From the NCBI RefSeq assembly GCF_029953635.1, contig NZ_CP124543.1, positions 4,815,455 to 4,879,454 on the forward strand: DNA of 64,000 nucleotides. The letters run 5' to 3'. Positions 36,762 to 44,662 of this stretch are shown here, piece by piece (within the stretch, counting starts at the first letter, position 1; every line of letters begins with the position of its first letter). The translations under genes and the position numbers were made by a program. The DNA comes from Halotia branconii CENA392 (GTDB taxonomy: Bacteria > Cyanobacteriota > Cyanobacteriia > Cyanobacteriales > Nostocaceae). Under the pieces are notes generated by a model. That model worked only from the letters and a program-made list of their open reading frames with translations, ran no database searches and had not been told where the DNA came from.

Positions 36762-36998
36762 ATGGCAAGTATCGCTCTTTCTGAACTACACGCTGCTGGT
36801 TCTGAACTGTTCCAAGATTCTGAAAGCTTCCTCAATGAAATGAATGATGTAGATTCCATCGTTGGTGGTACTTATGGCTATGTCAGCGATATGTCAGGCT
36901 TGTCAAAGTTAGCTGAAGCTTGGGTCTACACTTATGGCATTGGTCATATTGGCTATATAGCTAAGTCATTCAGTGGTGGCTACGGCTATGGATACTAA
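36762..36998 (+). CDS. RiPP-like precursor peptide 3 (78 aa, identical to peptide 2)
   Basis: Protein and DNA are the same as peptide 2, so this is a very recent duplicate in the 404-bp repeat. Two copies of the same core suggest a dosage effect or ongoing unequal recombination. Cut site I-V-G-G at residues 33-36; no Cys in the core. Confidence 0.82.
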   Translation: MASIALSELHAAGSELFQDSESFLNEMNDVDSIVGGTYGYVSDMSGLSKLAEAWVYTYGIGHIGYIAKSFSGGYGYGY

Positions 36999-37033
36999 AT
37001 AGCTTTGTAGATAACTACAAAAGCTAAATGACA

Positions 37034-37108
37034 TGACTCTCTAGGGATTGAAAGTAATCTTTGTAATCAACATGAATTTTATCGATTACTAATCAACCCT
37101 GAGAGTCA
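37034..37108 (+). ncRNA. Conserved intercistronic hairpin, copy 3
   Basis: The arms TGACTCTC (37034-37041) and GAGAGTCA (37101-37108) are kept. The only change, CCTT to CCCT next to the right arm, strengthens pairing with AGGG on the left. Confidence 0.65.
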
Positions 37109-37165
37109 ATCAGATTAATCAATCAACAGTTTATTTAATTACAACAAGGATTTTAGGAGTACATT

Positions 37166-37402
37166 ATGGCAAGTATCGCTCTTTCTGAACTACACGCTGC
37201 TGGTTCTGAACTGTTCCAAGATTCCGAAAGCTTCCTCAATGAAATGAATGATGTAGATTCCATCGTTGGTGGTACTTATAATTCCGTTAGCGATATGTCA
37301 GGCTTGTCAAAGTTAGCTGAAGCTTGGGTCTACACTTATGGCATTGGTCATATTGGTTATTTAGCTCATTCATTTAGTGATGGCTATGGCTATGGATACT
37401 AA
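37166..37402 (+). CDS. RiPP-like precursor peptide 4 (78 aa)
   Basis: The leader is identical to peptides 2 and 3. The core mixes the two earlier types: it opens T-Y-N-S-V-S-D-M-S-G as in peptide 1 and ends Y-L-A-H-S-F-S-D-G-Y-G-Y-G-Y, with Lys replaced by His in the tail (A-K-S-F to A-H-S-F). This mosaic pattern points to recombination among copies. No Cys. Same ribosome site as its neighbours. Confidence 0.8.
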   Translation: MASIALSELHAAGSELFQDSESFLNEMNDVDSIVGGTYNSVSDMSGLSKLAEAWVYTYGIGHIGYLAHSFSDGYGYGY

Positions 37403-37432
37403 ATAGTTTTGTAGATAACTACAAAAGCTAGA

Positions 37433-37499
37433 TGACTCTTTAGGGATTGAAAGTAATTTTGGTGCTCAACATAATATTATTAATAAATCCTGAGAGTCA
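37433..37499 (+). ncRNA. Conserved intercistronic hairpin, copy 4 (shorter)
   Basis: TGACTCTTTAGG (37433-37444) faces CCTGAGAGTCA (to 37499). The inner part is diverged and shorter but the outer helix is kept with a G-T pair, which supports selection for the structure. Confidence 0.55.
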
Positions 37500-37556
37500 A
37501 TCAGATGAAGTAATCAATAGTTTCTTTAATTACAAAGAGAATTTTAGGAGTACATT

Positions 37557-37790
37557 ATGGCAAATATCACTCTTTCTGAACTACACGCTGCTGGTTCTGA
37601 ACTGTTCCAAGATTCCGAAAGTTTCCTCAATGAAATGAATGATGTAGATTTCGTTTTTGGTGGAACTTATGGTGGCTATGTTAGCGACATGTCAGGATTA
37701 ACAAAATTAGCTGAAGCTTGGGTCGATACTTATGCCATTGGTCATATTGCTTTTATAGCTAAGTCGTTCAGTAATGACTATAAAGTCTAA
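37557..37790 (+). CDS. RiPP-like precursor peptide 5 (77 aa)
   Basis: The leader M-A-N-I-T-L-S-E-L-H-A-A-G-S is conserved. The cut region is changed to D-F-V-F-G-G (Gly35-Gly36). The core starts T-Y-G-G-Y-V-S-D-M-S-G-L-T-K-L-A-E-A-W-V and ends S-N-D-Y-K-V, lacking the Y-G-Y tail of its paralogues. No Cys. The TTTTAGGAGTACATT ribosome site is the same. An overlapping frame at 37447-37638 is an artefact. Confidence 0.78.
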   Translation: MANITLSELHAAGSELFQDSESFLNEMNDVDFVFGGTYGGYVSDMSGLTKLAEAWVDTYAIGHIAFIAKSFSNDYKV

Positions 37791-37825
37791 CAAATAGCTT
37801 TTTAGTTAATTTCAAAAAATAGATG

Positions 37826-37898
37826 ACTCTCTAGAGTTTAAACTTAATCATTGCAATCAATGTAATGTTTATAAATTATTAATAAACTCTGAGAGTCA
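37826..37898 (+). ncRNA. Conserved intercistronic hairpin, copy 5 with compensatory changes
   Basis: TGACTCTC (37826-37833) and GAGAGTCA (37891-37898) are kept. The next helix is AGAGTTTA pairing with TAAACTCT, whereas copies 1-3 use AGG plus TTG against CAA plus CCT. Both sides changed together, which is direct covariation evidence for an RNA or DNA hairpin. Confidence 0.65.
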
Positions 37899-38087
37899 AT
37901 CATCTTCAATAATTGATAATTTATTTAGCTTTAACCAGTTATATGAAAGTAAATTATAGCTGTTTATCATTAAAAACTTACTTTTTGTTTTCGGTTATTA
38001 GCTATGATAAAAATCAGAAATTTTCTTAACTGATTTCAAGAATTAAACTGTATTCACATGAATAATTGCAAAGACTCAATTAAGTAA

Positions 38088-38297
38088 ATGGCAAAGATTA
38101 TAATTTCTGAGCTACATCCTGCTGATTCAGAAATATCCTTGACCCACTTGAACGATGATTCTAAATATATATACGGTGGTCAAGACTACACTTTTGACCA
38201 AAGTTACTACATGATGATGAAGCTTATTGAAGCCGCAATATCGGTATCTGCTATTTACAGTATTACGTGGATTGTAAGGTTATTTAATAGTGAATAG
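38088..38297 (+). CDS. Divergent double-glycine leader peptide (69 aa)
   Basis: M-A-K-I-I-I-S-E-L-H-P-A-D-S-E resembles the other leaders and the cut site is Y-I-Y-G-G (Gly30-Gly31). The core Q-D-Y-T-F-D-Q-S-Y-Y-M-M-M-K-L-I-E-A is followed by a very hydrophobic Ser/Ile/Trp segment and ends F-N-S-E. It has no Cys and no Y-G-Y tail. The ribosome site of the five paralogues is missing. It may be an older precursor of the same system, 184 bp upstream of the kinase gene. Confidence 0.65.
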   Translation: MAKIIISELHPADSEISLTHLNDDSKYIYGGQDYTFDQSYYMMMKLIEAAISVSAIYSITWIVRLFNSE

Positions 38298-38481
38298 TAA
38301 TAACTAAATTGTTTTTCTGATATTTTATCTTGTTACAACCTAAATACAATGTTTAATAGAAGGTATTTGTATGATTATCTTTAAACCTGATTATGGTGTA
38401 TTGATATTTTTTAATCCCCGAAAAAAACTTTAAAGTAGACTACAAAATTTAGTTATTAATGTTTATAATCGGTCTAAAATT

Positions 38482-39669
38482 ATGCCTACACCACCATTTG
38501 TCTTGAGTTCTCAAAATGTTTTTGACTATTTAATTTCTCAAGGTCTATGTACTCAAGAAGATAAGTCGTTGAGCCATATTGACCTTAAACCAGCCAAGAA
38601 CTTTAATTTATTACTAAATCTGCCCAGCGATCGCCAGCTTTTAGTAAAACAAGAGCGCTATAATCGAGAAGGCAAAACTGTCGGTGAATTTTTGCAAGAA
38701 TGGCGAGTTCACGATTTTTTACACACTTTCTCAGAACTAAGCCAAATTTACCCATGTTGTTCGGAAGCATTGCATTTTAACGCTGAACACTCAATAATTA
38801 TTTTCAATTATCTCAACGATTATCGTGATTTGTCAGAGTTTTATGCTACGGAAAATTACTTTCCCCGCGAAATTGCAATGACTGTGGGAGCGACTCTGGC
38901 ATCAATTCATCGTTTAACTGTTGATCGTCAAGACTACAAAGATTTCTTCAACAACACTGAAGACGCAGTTAGTCAGCAAACTCCTAATTTAGCTCGTGAT
39001 TTAGAGCGAATCACTCCAGCAGTTTTTGGTATGGTTCCTAGCCACGGTATAAAATTCTTTGCCCTTTATCAACGTTATGACAGTTTAGGAAAAGCGATCG
39101 CAGATTTAAGTACTGCTTTCACTCCTTGTTGTCTAACCCATAATGACCTGAAGCTAAACAATATTCTTTTATCTTTAAGTTGGCAAGAAGCACTTCTGCA
39201 CAATAGACTAGCAGCAAACAGCATTATTCGCTTAATTGACTGGGAACGCGGCGCATGGGGAGATCCTGCTAACGATTTAGGAACATTAATTGCTAGCTAC
39301 CTACAAATTTGGTTACACAGTTTGGTTACTAGTAATACGATCGCGATCGAAGAATCTTTACGCCTCGCTACAGTGCCTCTACATTTACTTCAGCCTTCAA
39401 TTGCGGCACTAGCTATTGCTTATTTAGCTAACTTCCCCGAAATTATAGAGCGTCGTCCTGATTTCTTGGAGCGAGTGATGCAATTTTGCGGTTTAGCTTT
39501 GATTAGAGCTATTCAAGCACAACTCCAATACGAAAAAACCTTTGGGAATGCAGGTATTTGTATGCTCCAAGTTGCCAAGAGTTTACTATGTCGTCCAAAA
39601 GCATCAATTCCGACAATTTTTGGCATGGAAGCATCAACCCTCGCTAACACAAACTTATCTCCTGTTTAA
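38482..39669 (+). CDS. APH-fold (aminoglycoside-phosphotransferase-like) kinase of a RiPP pathway
   Basis: The 395-aa protein has the APH/choline-kinase catalytic motifs L-T-H-N-D-L-K-L-N-N-I-L-L (Brenner-type H-x-D-x-x-x-x-N) and I-R-L-I-D-W-E-R-G-A-W-G-D-P-A-N-D-L-G, plus an upstream Lys in L-L-V-K-Q-E-R. An antibiotic-resistance role is unlikely given the context: it is followed by a HopA1-family gene and preceded by precursor peptides. In thioviridamide-type and class V lanthipeptide clusters such a kinase phosphorylates Ser/Thr of the precursor before elimination. By inference it does the same here, on the Cys-free cores upstream. Confidence 0.8.
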   Translation: MPTPPFVLSSQNVFDYLISQGLCTQEDKSLSHIDLKPAKNFNLLLNLPSDRQLLVKQERYNREGKTVGEFLQEWRVHDFLHTFSELSQIYPCCSEALHFNAEHSIIIFNYLNDYRDLSEFYATENYFPREIAMTVGATLASIHRLTVDRQDYKDFFNNTEDAVSQQTPNLARDLERITPAVFGMVPSHGIKFFALYQRYDSLGKAIADLSTAFTPCCLTHNDLKLNNILLSLSWQEALLHNRLAANSIIRLIDWERGAWGDPANDLGTLIASYLQIWLHSLVTSNTIAIEESLRLATVPLHLLQPSIAALAIAYLANFPEIIERRPDFLERVMQFCGLALIRAIQAQLQYEKTFGNAGICMLQVAKSLLCRPKASIPTIFGMEASTLANTNLSPV

Positions 39670-39859
39670 AAGGGAACAGGGAACGGGCAACAGGCAACAG
39701 AGGAATCCTCATAATTAAAATTGGCAGCTAGTGGCGTGGGTTTGTACCCAATATTCGCTCCCTAGTTCTTTCACTGTTCCCGTCCCGGAAGGACTTGTCA
39801 GTTAATCAGGCTTCCCTCTCTTCATTTTTGCATAACTTTTAACTCATAGGTAAGTACAC

Positions 39860-40963
39860 ATGCAACTATTAAATTCACTAGCAAGCCAAATGCAAGACGT
39901 TCCAGAATCATTGCAGACATCATTAGAAAACATTGTTCATCAAGTGCAGATCGAATCTCACTACTGCATTAAGCACCCAGATTACAAACCCTTGGAAGTG
40001 CCAGAAGCTGCTGCTTCTCGATTTCGACAATTACCTTTAGATCTCCAGAATAAATTTTTAAGTTTACAATTGCGTAGTTTTCTTTATGGTGTTTATTATA
40101 ATGGCTCTTTAAAACCTAACCTAGAATCTAGTGCAGAAGTCACGAATTTAGCATTGAATCAAAATTTAGAAAATAACACTTTGTTGGGTGTAGATTTAGC
40201 ATTTTATGATCGCCTACATCAAAACAACAGAAGTGAAGGCTATTTGAGCCATGATTGGTTAGTAGTTAGAGAAGAAACAGATGACACTTTAGCAGTGCAG
40301 AGAAATGGTTTAACACTGCACATTGACCGCGCCCATCATTTGCAACCACAAGATCGGTCTGTGGCTATTGGCAACTTAGTAGCAATCAAAATGCCCAAAA
40401 ACATAGTACAAAACGGATTTTATATGGCAGTGGGGAATTTAGGCGTTTCCCAAGGCGATCAAAGTATCGTGCGTGTCTATTTCAACTTAAGTCCTGAAGG
40501 TGCAGTTGCAGTCATGGATTGCTTAACAGTCCAACTCAATGCCTTGGATATTCCTTTTTCATTTAAAGTGCTATACAATCCTACAGATTATACACGTTAT
40601 GACTCAGGAGTACTTTATTTTGATAAAAGCAACTATGAAGCTATCCACGGAGTATTAGAAAGGGTATATGCAGAATACGAATTTCATTTTTCTGAATCTG
40701 TACCTTTATTTACTAAGTTAATAGCACCAGGATTAGCGATCGCTGAAGAACCTAACCGCAAATTTGGCGATCAAGAAAGTTTTGGTACTAACCGTTGCCA
40801 AATAATTGCTAATGGTTTACTTGATGCTTGGCTAGAAGGAAATGATACACCAACAAGTCGGATAACATCAATTTTACAGCATTTTTTGCTACATGAAATT
40901 GAATTACAGCGTCCTTATTTGAATGCCAATTCTGAGGATATTTACACTCCCATACAAATTTAA
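39860..40963 (+). CDS. HopA1-family protein, putative phospho-Ser/Thr lyase partner
   Basis: The 367-aa protein carries the features of the cyanobacterial HopA1 effector-like family: V-R-V-Y-F-N-L-S-P-E-G-A-V-A-V-M, F-S-F-K-V-L-Y-N-P-T-D-Y, Y-D-S-G-V-L-Y-F-D-K, L-F-T-K-L-I-A-P-G-L-A-I-A-E-E-P and Q-E-S-F-G-T-N-R-C-Q-I, with Q-R-P-Y-L-N near the end. HopA1-fold proteins work with APH-fold kinases in thioviridamide-type and class V lanthipeptide dehydration, probably as the elimination subunit. It follows the kinase by 190 bp. No cyclase, protease or transporter gene is adjacent, so maturation must use genes elsewhere. Confidence 0.8.
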   Translation: MQLLNSLASQMQDVPESLQTSLENIVHQVQIESHYCIKHPDYKPLEVPEAAASRFRQLPLDLQNKFLSLQLRSFLYGVYYNGSLKPNLESSAEVTNLALNQNLENNTLLGVDLAFYDRLHQNNRSEGYLSHDWLVVREETDDTLAVQRNGLTLHIDRAHHLQPQDRSVAIGNLVAIKMPKNIVQNGFYMAVGNLGVSQGDQSIVRVYFNLSPEGAVAVMDCLTVQLNALDIPFSFKVLYNPTDYTRYDSGVLYFDKSNYEAIHGVLERVYAEYEFHFSESVPLFTKLIAPGLAIAEEPNRKFGDQESFGTNRCQIIANGLLDAWLEGNDTPTSRITSILQHFLLHEIELQRPYLNANSEDIYTPIQI

Positions 40964-41127
40964 AAAAAACAATATTAATTATGGGCATAGGGCATTGAAA
41001 ATAGGGCAAAAGAAAGAGTTACCAATTTATCAATGCTCTATACCAAAATGGTATAAAAAAATTGTTGAGTTGGGAAAGTAAAGATAAATTATCAGTAGTT
41101 TAAAATTGTTGCATTAGAGTTGGCATA

Positions 41128-41406
41128 ATGAATGAAAATTTTTACCAACCTTCAAATATTACGATCAGTTATGAAGAATGGCAAGATATTCTCAAAGCGA
41201 TCATTGCGAGAAAGTATTCCTGGGCTTGTGTTTTAATTCTGCATTCTCTTGGCTATAACCCTCTTAAATATATATCTTATCGTACTTATATTAGATTAAT
41301 AAAAAATAATTTTATATTAGGCAATATTAATAATCATAAAACTGCTCAAATAAACTTGAATGATTTTAATATCGAAATCAAAGAAAATCAAATAGATAAT
41401 AATTAA
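41128..41406 (+). CDS. HetP-family protein, 92 aa
   Basis: The central segment Y-S-W-A-C-V-L-I-L-H-S-L-G-Y-N-P-L-K-Y-I and S-Y-R-T-Y-I-R-L-I-K is the HetP signature. HetP and its paralogues control commitment to heterocyst differentiation downstream of HetR. This copy is short, with an Asn-rich tail after residue 60, and is probably one of the paralogues rather than HetP itself. It is followed by a clear terminator hairpin (41470-41500). Confidence 0.8.
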   Translation: MNENFYQPSNITISYEEWQDILKAIIARKYSWACVLILHSLGYNPLKYISYRTYIRLIKNNFILGNINNHKTAQINLNDFNIEIKENQIDNN

Positions 41407-41469
41407 TTTCACTCATCAAAAGGCGACGGTAAACCTACTTCTTCTCTTTCAGAGACGCTGACTGCTGAC

Positions 41470-41500
41470 AAAACTCCACCCATGAAGGGACGGAGTTTTT
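41470..41500 (+). terminator. Rho-independent terminator after the HetP-like gene
   Basis: AAACTCC (41471-41477) pairs with GGAGTTT (41492-41498) and a short T run follows. It lies about 65 bp after the stop codon, just before MITE B. Confidence 0.6.
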
Positions 41501-41510
41501 ATATGTAATA

Positions 41511-41699
41511 CCATTTCACGAAATTATTGATACAAATTACTTTTCTTACTCCCCCTGCTTCCGGTCACTGAGTTTCGACACTTCGACAGGCTCAGTGCGG
41601 CGCTGCGCGGTAGTTGAGCGTAGTCGAAACTCAACTGCCGCGTAGCCGAAGTGCTGCTCCCCCTGCTTGCCCAAATGTATCAACTTTAAAGTGAAACGG
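41511..41699. mobile_element. MITE B (189 bp) with IS630-type ends
   Basis: The left end CCATTTCACGAAATTATTGA and the right end (minus strand) CCGTTTCACTTTAAAGTTGA match the IS630 ends at 3321 and 4454. TA flanks both sides (41509-41510 and 41700-41701). The inside is a mosaic of dispersed repeats (CACTGAGTTTCGACACTTCG, GTAGTTGAGCGTAGTCG) without coding capacity. A frame at 41546-41755 is an artefact. Confidence 0.8.
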
Positions 41700-41747
41700 T
41701 ATAAGTAACTTGTTTTAATATTACGTAAGTATACAAACTCAAAAACC

Positions 41748-42533
41748 TCATTCATTATTTAGCAACTGCTGTTCTTGCGGAAGTAACTTCGTTTCACTCA
41801 TCGGTTTTTGACTGATAATATTGGCTGATTTTGATAATGGTCGAATAATTAAACTTACCCCCATTGCCCAAGCGATCGCAACCATCCAACCTGCAACAAT
41901 ATCACTAGGAAAATGTACTCCTAAATATAGTCGTGTCCAGCCAATAGTCAAGATATATAAGCTACCCAAAATTACTGTCAACCAACACCAAATACTATCC
42001 CAAGTTAAAATTACCAAAATAGCAATCAACGTCATGCTTGTCATAGCATGGCCACTAGGGAATGAGTAATCAAACTCTGGTGCAACTGAGTTCCATAAAT
42101 CGGGACGCACTCTATGCCAAAATTCTTTACCCGTGCGGTTGATAATTGCACTACCAGTAGCAGTGATGAGTAAATAGGTGAGCGATCGCCAGCGACGTTG
42201 CAGTAGTAAAATAAGGGCGATCGCACTCAGAATTGGTAATACAATCCAAAAAGAACCAAATTTTGTCAACATCACGGCGAATACATCCAGATGCGGCTGT
42301 GCTATCGAGTGAATCGTTAGCAGAATCGGTAAATCCCAAGGAAAACCACCTTCGTTGTACCTCACCTCTAACGCCAGCAGTCCAAAAATTTGCAGTGGTA
42401 AATATATCCCCACGAACAGCAGCAACAAAGAGCGCCAATGGGTAATTAACAATTTTTGCATAAACCCGATGGGCAATCGCGGCTTTTGCGGTAATGTTTG
42501 ATTTTCGTCGTTGACTTTTTCTGACTCTGCCAT
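41748..42533 (-). CDS. PAP2-family membrane phosphatase
   Basis: The 261-aa protein has about six membrane helices and the three PAP2 motifs: K-E-F-W-H-R-V-R-P, Y-S-F-P-S-G-H-A-M-T-S and G-W-T-R-L-Y-L-G-V-H-F-P-S-D-I-V-A-G. The His and Asp of these motifs form the phosphatase site. It likely dephosphorylates a lipid phosphate or undecaprenyl diphosphate at the outer face of the membrane. It stands alone; its 3' end lies next to MITE B. Confidence 0.9.
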   Translation of the reverse strand: MAESEKVNDENQTLPQKPRLPIGFMQKLLITHWRSLLLLFVGIYLPLQIFGLLALEVRYNEGGFPWDLPILLTIHSIAQPHLDVFAVMLTKFGSFWIVLPILSAIALILLLQRRWRSLTYLLITATGSAIINRTGKEFWHRVRPDLWNSVAPEFDYSFPSGHAMTSMTLIAILVILTWDSIWCWLTVILGSLYILTIGWTRLYLGVHFPSDIVAGWMVAIAWAMGVSLIIRPLSKSANIISQKPMSETKLLPQEQQLLNNE

Positions 42534-42856
42534 ATCAAATACGGTATTGCGCTGTAATTAATGTAGTTTTTTGAAATACTATTATCTAGTCTAATACTGG
42601 ACTGCAAATCTTCGCTGAAAGTCAATTTTGTGAAAAGTTGGCTAAAATTTCAGTATAAATAAATACAAACATCTTACTCATCTTTTATAACAATATAGAC
42701 TTTTATTATTTTGAATTTTAAAATACGGTAAGTCGATCAATTTTTAGTAATTTATGAGATTTTCCCAGCAGTCATTAAAAACTTGCCGTTATAACCAGTC
42801 TTTAAGTTTCAGCTAAACAAAGCCACATTCGCAAAACCCAGGTCAAGGACAGGAGT
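42534..42856. other. Intergenic region between divergent PAP2 and TSUP genes
   Basis: The 323-bp region is AT-rich and should hold both promoters. No coding frame, repeat or strong operator-like palindrome is evident. Confidence 0.4.
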
Positions 42857-43648
42857 ATGGATTTTTTATTGTTGCCTCTCTTCAGCTTTCTAGTTGGTAT
42901 TGTTGTTGGTCTGACAGGAATCGGTGGTGCTTCTCTCATCACTCCGATGTTGATTTTTGTTTTTCAAGTACCATCTGCAGTAGCAATAAGTTCTGATGTT
43001 GTTGCAGCGACGTTAATGAAAATCGTTGGTAGCATTAAGCACTGGCAGCAACAAACTCTTGATAGAGAGGTGGTGAAATGGTTGGCGTGGGGGAGTGTTC
43101 CTGGTTCTCTGTTGGGAGTAGGAATACTGCACTTGATTAAACTCAAGGCTGAACATAATCTGAACAACATTACGCTGCATTTGTTGGGTGTAACGATTTT
43201 GTTAGTCACAGTTTTGGCGTTAGTGCAAATGTTGCTGTTGACCTTTTTTCCAGAGTTTCAATTACCTGAACTTCCCAAATTTGACTTAACCACTCAACTA
43301 GGACGCTTAAAAACGGTAAGTGTAGGAGCATTTTTGGGCTGTGTTGTGGGTCTAACAAGTGTTGCTTCTGGCTCTATGTTTGCCTTGGTGCTGATTGCAT
43401 TTTTTCGTTTGGATGCACGAAAGTTAGTTGGTACAGATATTTCCCAAGCCGCAATTCTCTTACTATTTACTGCTCTTGGACACCTCACTTTAGGAACAGT
43501 TGATTGGAGTTTAGTATTACCGATATGGTTTGGCTCAGTACCAGGAGTATTATTAGGAGCTAAAATCTGTCAAATTGCGCCGCAAAAACCACTGCGGTTT
43601 ATAATTTATTTTATATTGATGATGGTAAGCTTAAAGTTAGTTTATTAA
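42857..43648 (+). CDS. TSUP (TauE/SafE) family sulfite/sulfonate-type transporter
   Basis: The 263-aa protein has two similar halves of four membrane helices. Each opens with the TSUP pattern: G-I-V-V-G-L-T-G-I-G-G-A-S-L in the first and G-C-V-V-G-L-T-S-V-A-S-G-S in the second. Both halves also have D-x-A/S-type repeats (S-S-D-V-V-A-A-T, G-T-D-I-S-Q-A-A). The family moves sulfur-containing or organic anions. The nearby cysA-type ATPase fits a sulfur role, but the substrate is not proved. A GGAG site is 7 nt before the ATG. Confidence 0.87.
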   Translation: MDFLLLPLFSFLVGIVVGLTGIGGASLITPMLIFVFQVPSAVAISSDVVAATLMKIVGSIKHWQQQTLDREVVKWLAWGSVPGSLLGVGILHLIKLKAEHNLNNITLHLLGVTILLVTVLALVQMLLLTFFPEFQLPELPKFDLTTQLGRLKTVSVGAFLGCVVGLTSVASGSMFALVLIAFFRLDARKLVGTDISQAAILLLFTALGHLTLGTVDWSLVLPIWFGSVPGVLLGAKICQIAPQKPLRFIIYFILMMVSLKLVY

Positions 43649-44080
43649 AGACTTGATAAAATTAATTACACACTTTATTTCTCTGTTCTCTGCATAACCA
43701 TAAATTCAGTAGAAATTGCAAGCCGCGCTTGATACATGAATCACTACCGCGAAAATTAATGATTAAGAAACTAGTACTGATTGAATCACAAGAATTGTCA
43801 GTCAAAAATTAAGAGTCAGTATTGTTATGACTTTTTTATTTATAATTAGTTTTTGTTTTCAATTTATATGATTTCGTGTTCAAAAAAACTGGTTAATTAA
43901 TATTAAATCTAAACATGAAATTAAAATAATCTGTTATTATTTAAAATAATAAACATAGTTTAATAAAATCGACAACTATAGAGGTAACTTTATTTATTTA
44001 AACAAATAAAAATTAAACAAAATTCTTAGTATTTACTTGACCACGTAAATTTTATAACAATAGAAGTAAACAAAATAGAA
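43649..44080. other. AT-rich intergenic region
   Basis: No gene or named element is supported in these 432 bp. The last 150 bp are extremely AT-rich and probably contain the promoter of the DUF202 gene. Confidence 0.4.
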
Positions 44081-44479
44081 GTGAAAAACTTAGAAACAAA
44101 AAAATACAGATCAGATCGGGTTCGGGATCATTTGGCAAATGAACGTACTTATTTAGCATGGATGCGGAGTGGTATTTCGCTTATGGGTTTTGGTGTTTTG
44201 ATTGTGAGGTTGCGGATTATCCGGCCTCCATTAGCACCACAACCTCCTGGTAATGGCTGGAAGTTGGGTTTAGCATTTGCTTTAATAGGGGTATTAACAG
44301 TAGTACTTTCAACTCAACATTATTTTGCTGTTCGCCGAGACATTGACGAGGATACCTACCAACCGCCAGACCGTTGGATACTTTTGGCGAGTTTAGCTGT
44401 GGTTCTACTCGGTGGAGGAGTACTATACTATGTGTTCACGGTTCCTCTAGATTATTTGAATAGTTTTATACTGGAGTAA
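44081..44479 (+). CDS. DUF202 (YidH-type) membrane protein
   Basis: The 132-aa protein has the DUF202 opening R-D-H-L-A-N-E-R-T-Y-L-A-W-M-R-S-G-I-S-L-M-G-F-G and three membrane helices (about 30-48, 62-80, 100-120). It starts with GTG; no closer ATG gives the full conserved N-terminus. The function of the family is unknown. It is convergent with the sulfate ATPase gene. Confidence 0.85.
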   Translation: MKNLETKKYRSDRVRDHLANERTYLAWMRSGISLMGFGVLIVRLRIIRPPLAPQPPGNGWKLGLAFALIGVLTVVLSTQHYFAVRRDIDEDTYQPPDRWILLASLAVVLLGGGVLYYVFTVPLDYLNSFILE

Positions 44480-44662
44480 CCTTTTTCTTTGTGTTCACCA
44501 TCCAACATTACATCTACTGAGTAAGTGAAGAATCACCTCATCTAAAAAACTTATAGTGAAAGCAGCTTGGTAAATGAAATTTTTTAGATAAAGAAGAAAT
44601 TTAAATATTTAGGAAACCGGATTTTACATGAACCCGGTTTCTATAGCCAATATTCAGCACTC

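Larger units (their letters stand above)
36358..37594 (+). repeat. 404-bp tandem duplication carrying peptides 2, 3 and 4
   Basis: Starts at 36358, 36762 and 37166 are exactly 404 bp apart. The first two units appear identical except for one T to C change in the second hairpin. Unit 3 differs in the core and tail codons. The flanking units (35957, 401 bp before; 37557, 391 bp after) are older copies. The block extends through the hairpin and ribosome site, so the whole cassette was duplicated recently. Confidence 0.9.

Noticed and set aside
35957..37790. Classical lanthipeptide (lanthionine) precursors
   Set aside because: No Cys is present in any core, so thioether rings cannot be formed from them. 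The dehydratase-type pair still makes a modified peptide likely.
38482..39669. Aminoglycoside resistance gene
   Set aside because: The catalytic motifs fit the APH fold, but the neighbour HopA1 gene and the precursor genes fit a peptide-modifying kinase better.
41032..41055. Possible further IS630-type end TATACCA ... TGGTATA
   Set aside because: The two arms are only a few bases apart, so at most it is a footprint; there is no element between them.
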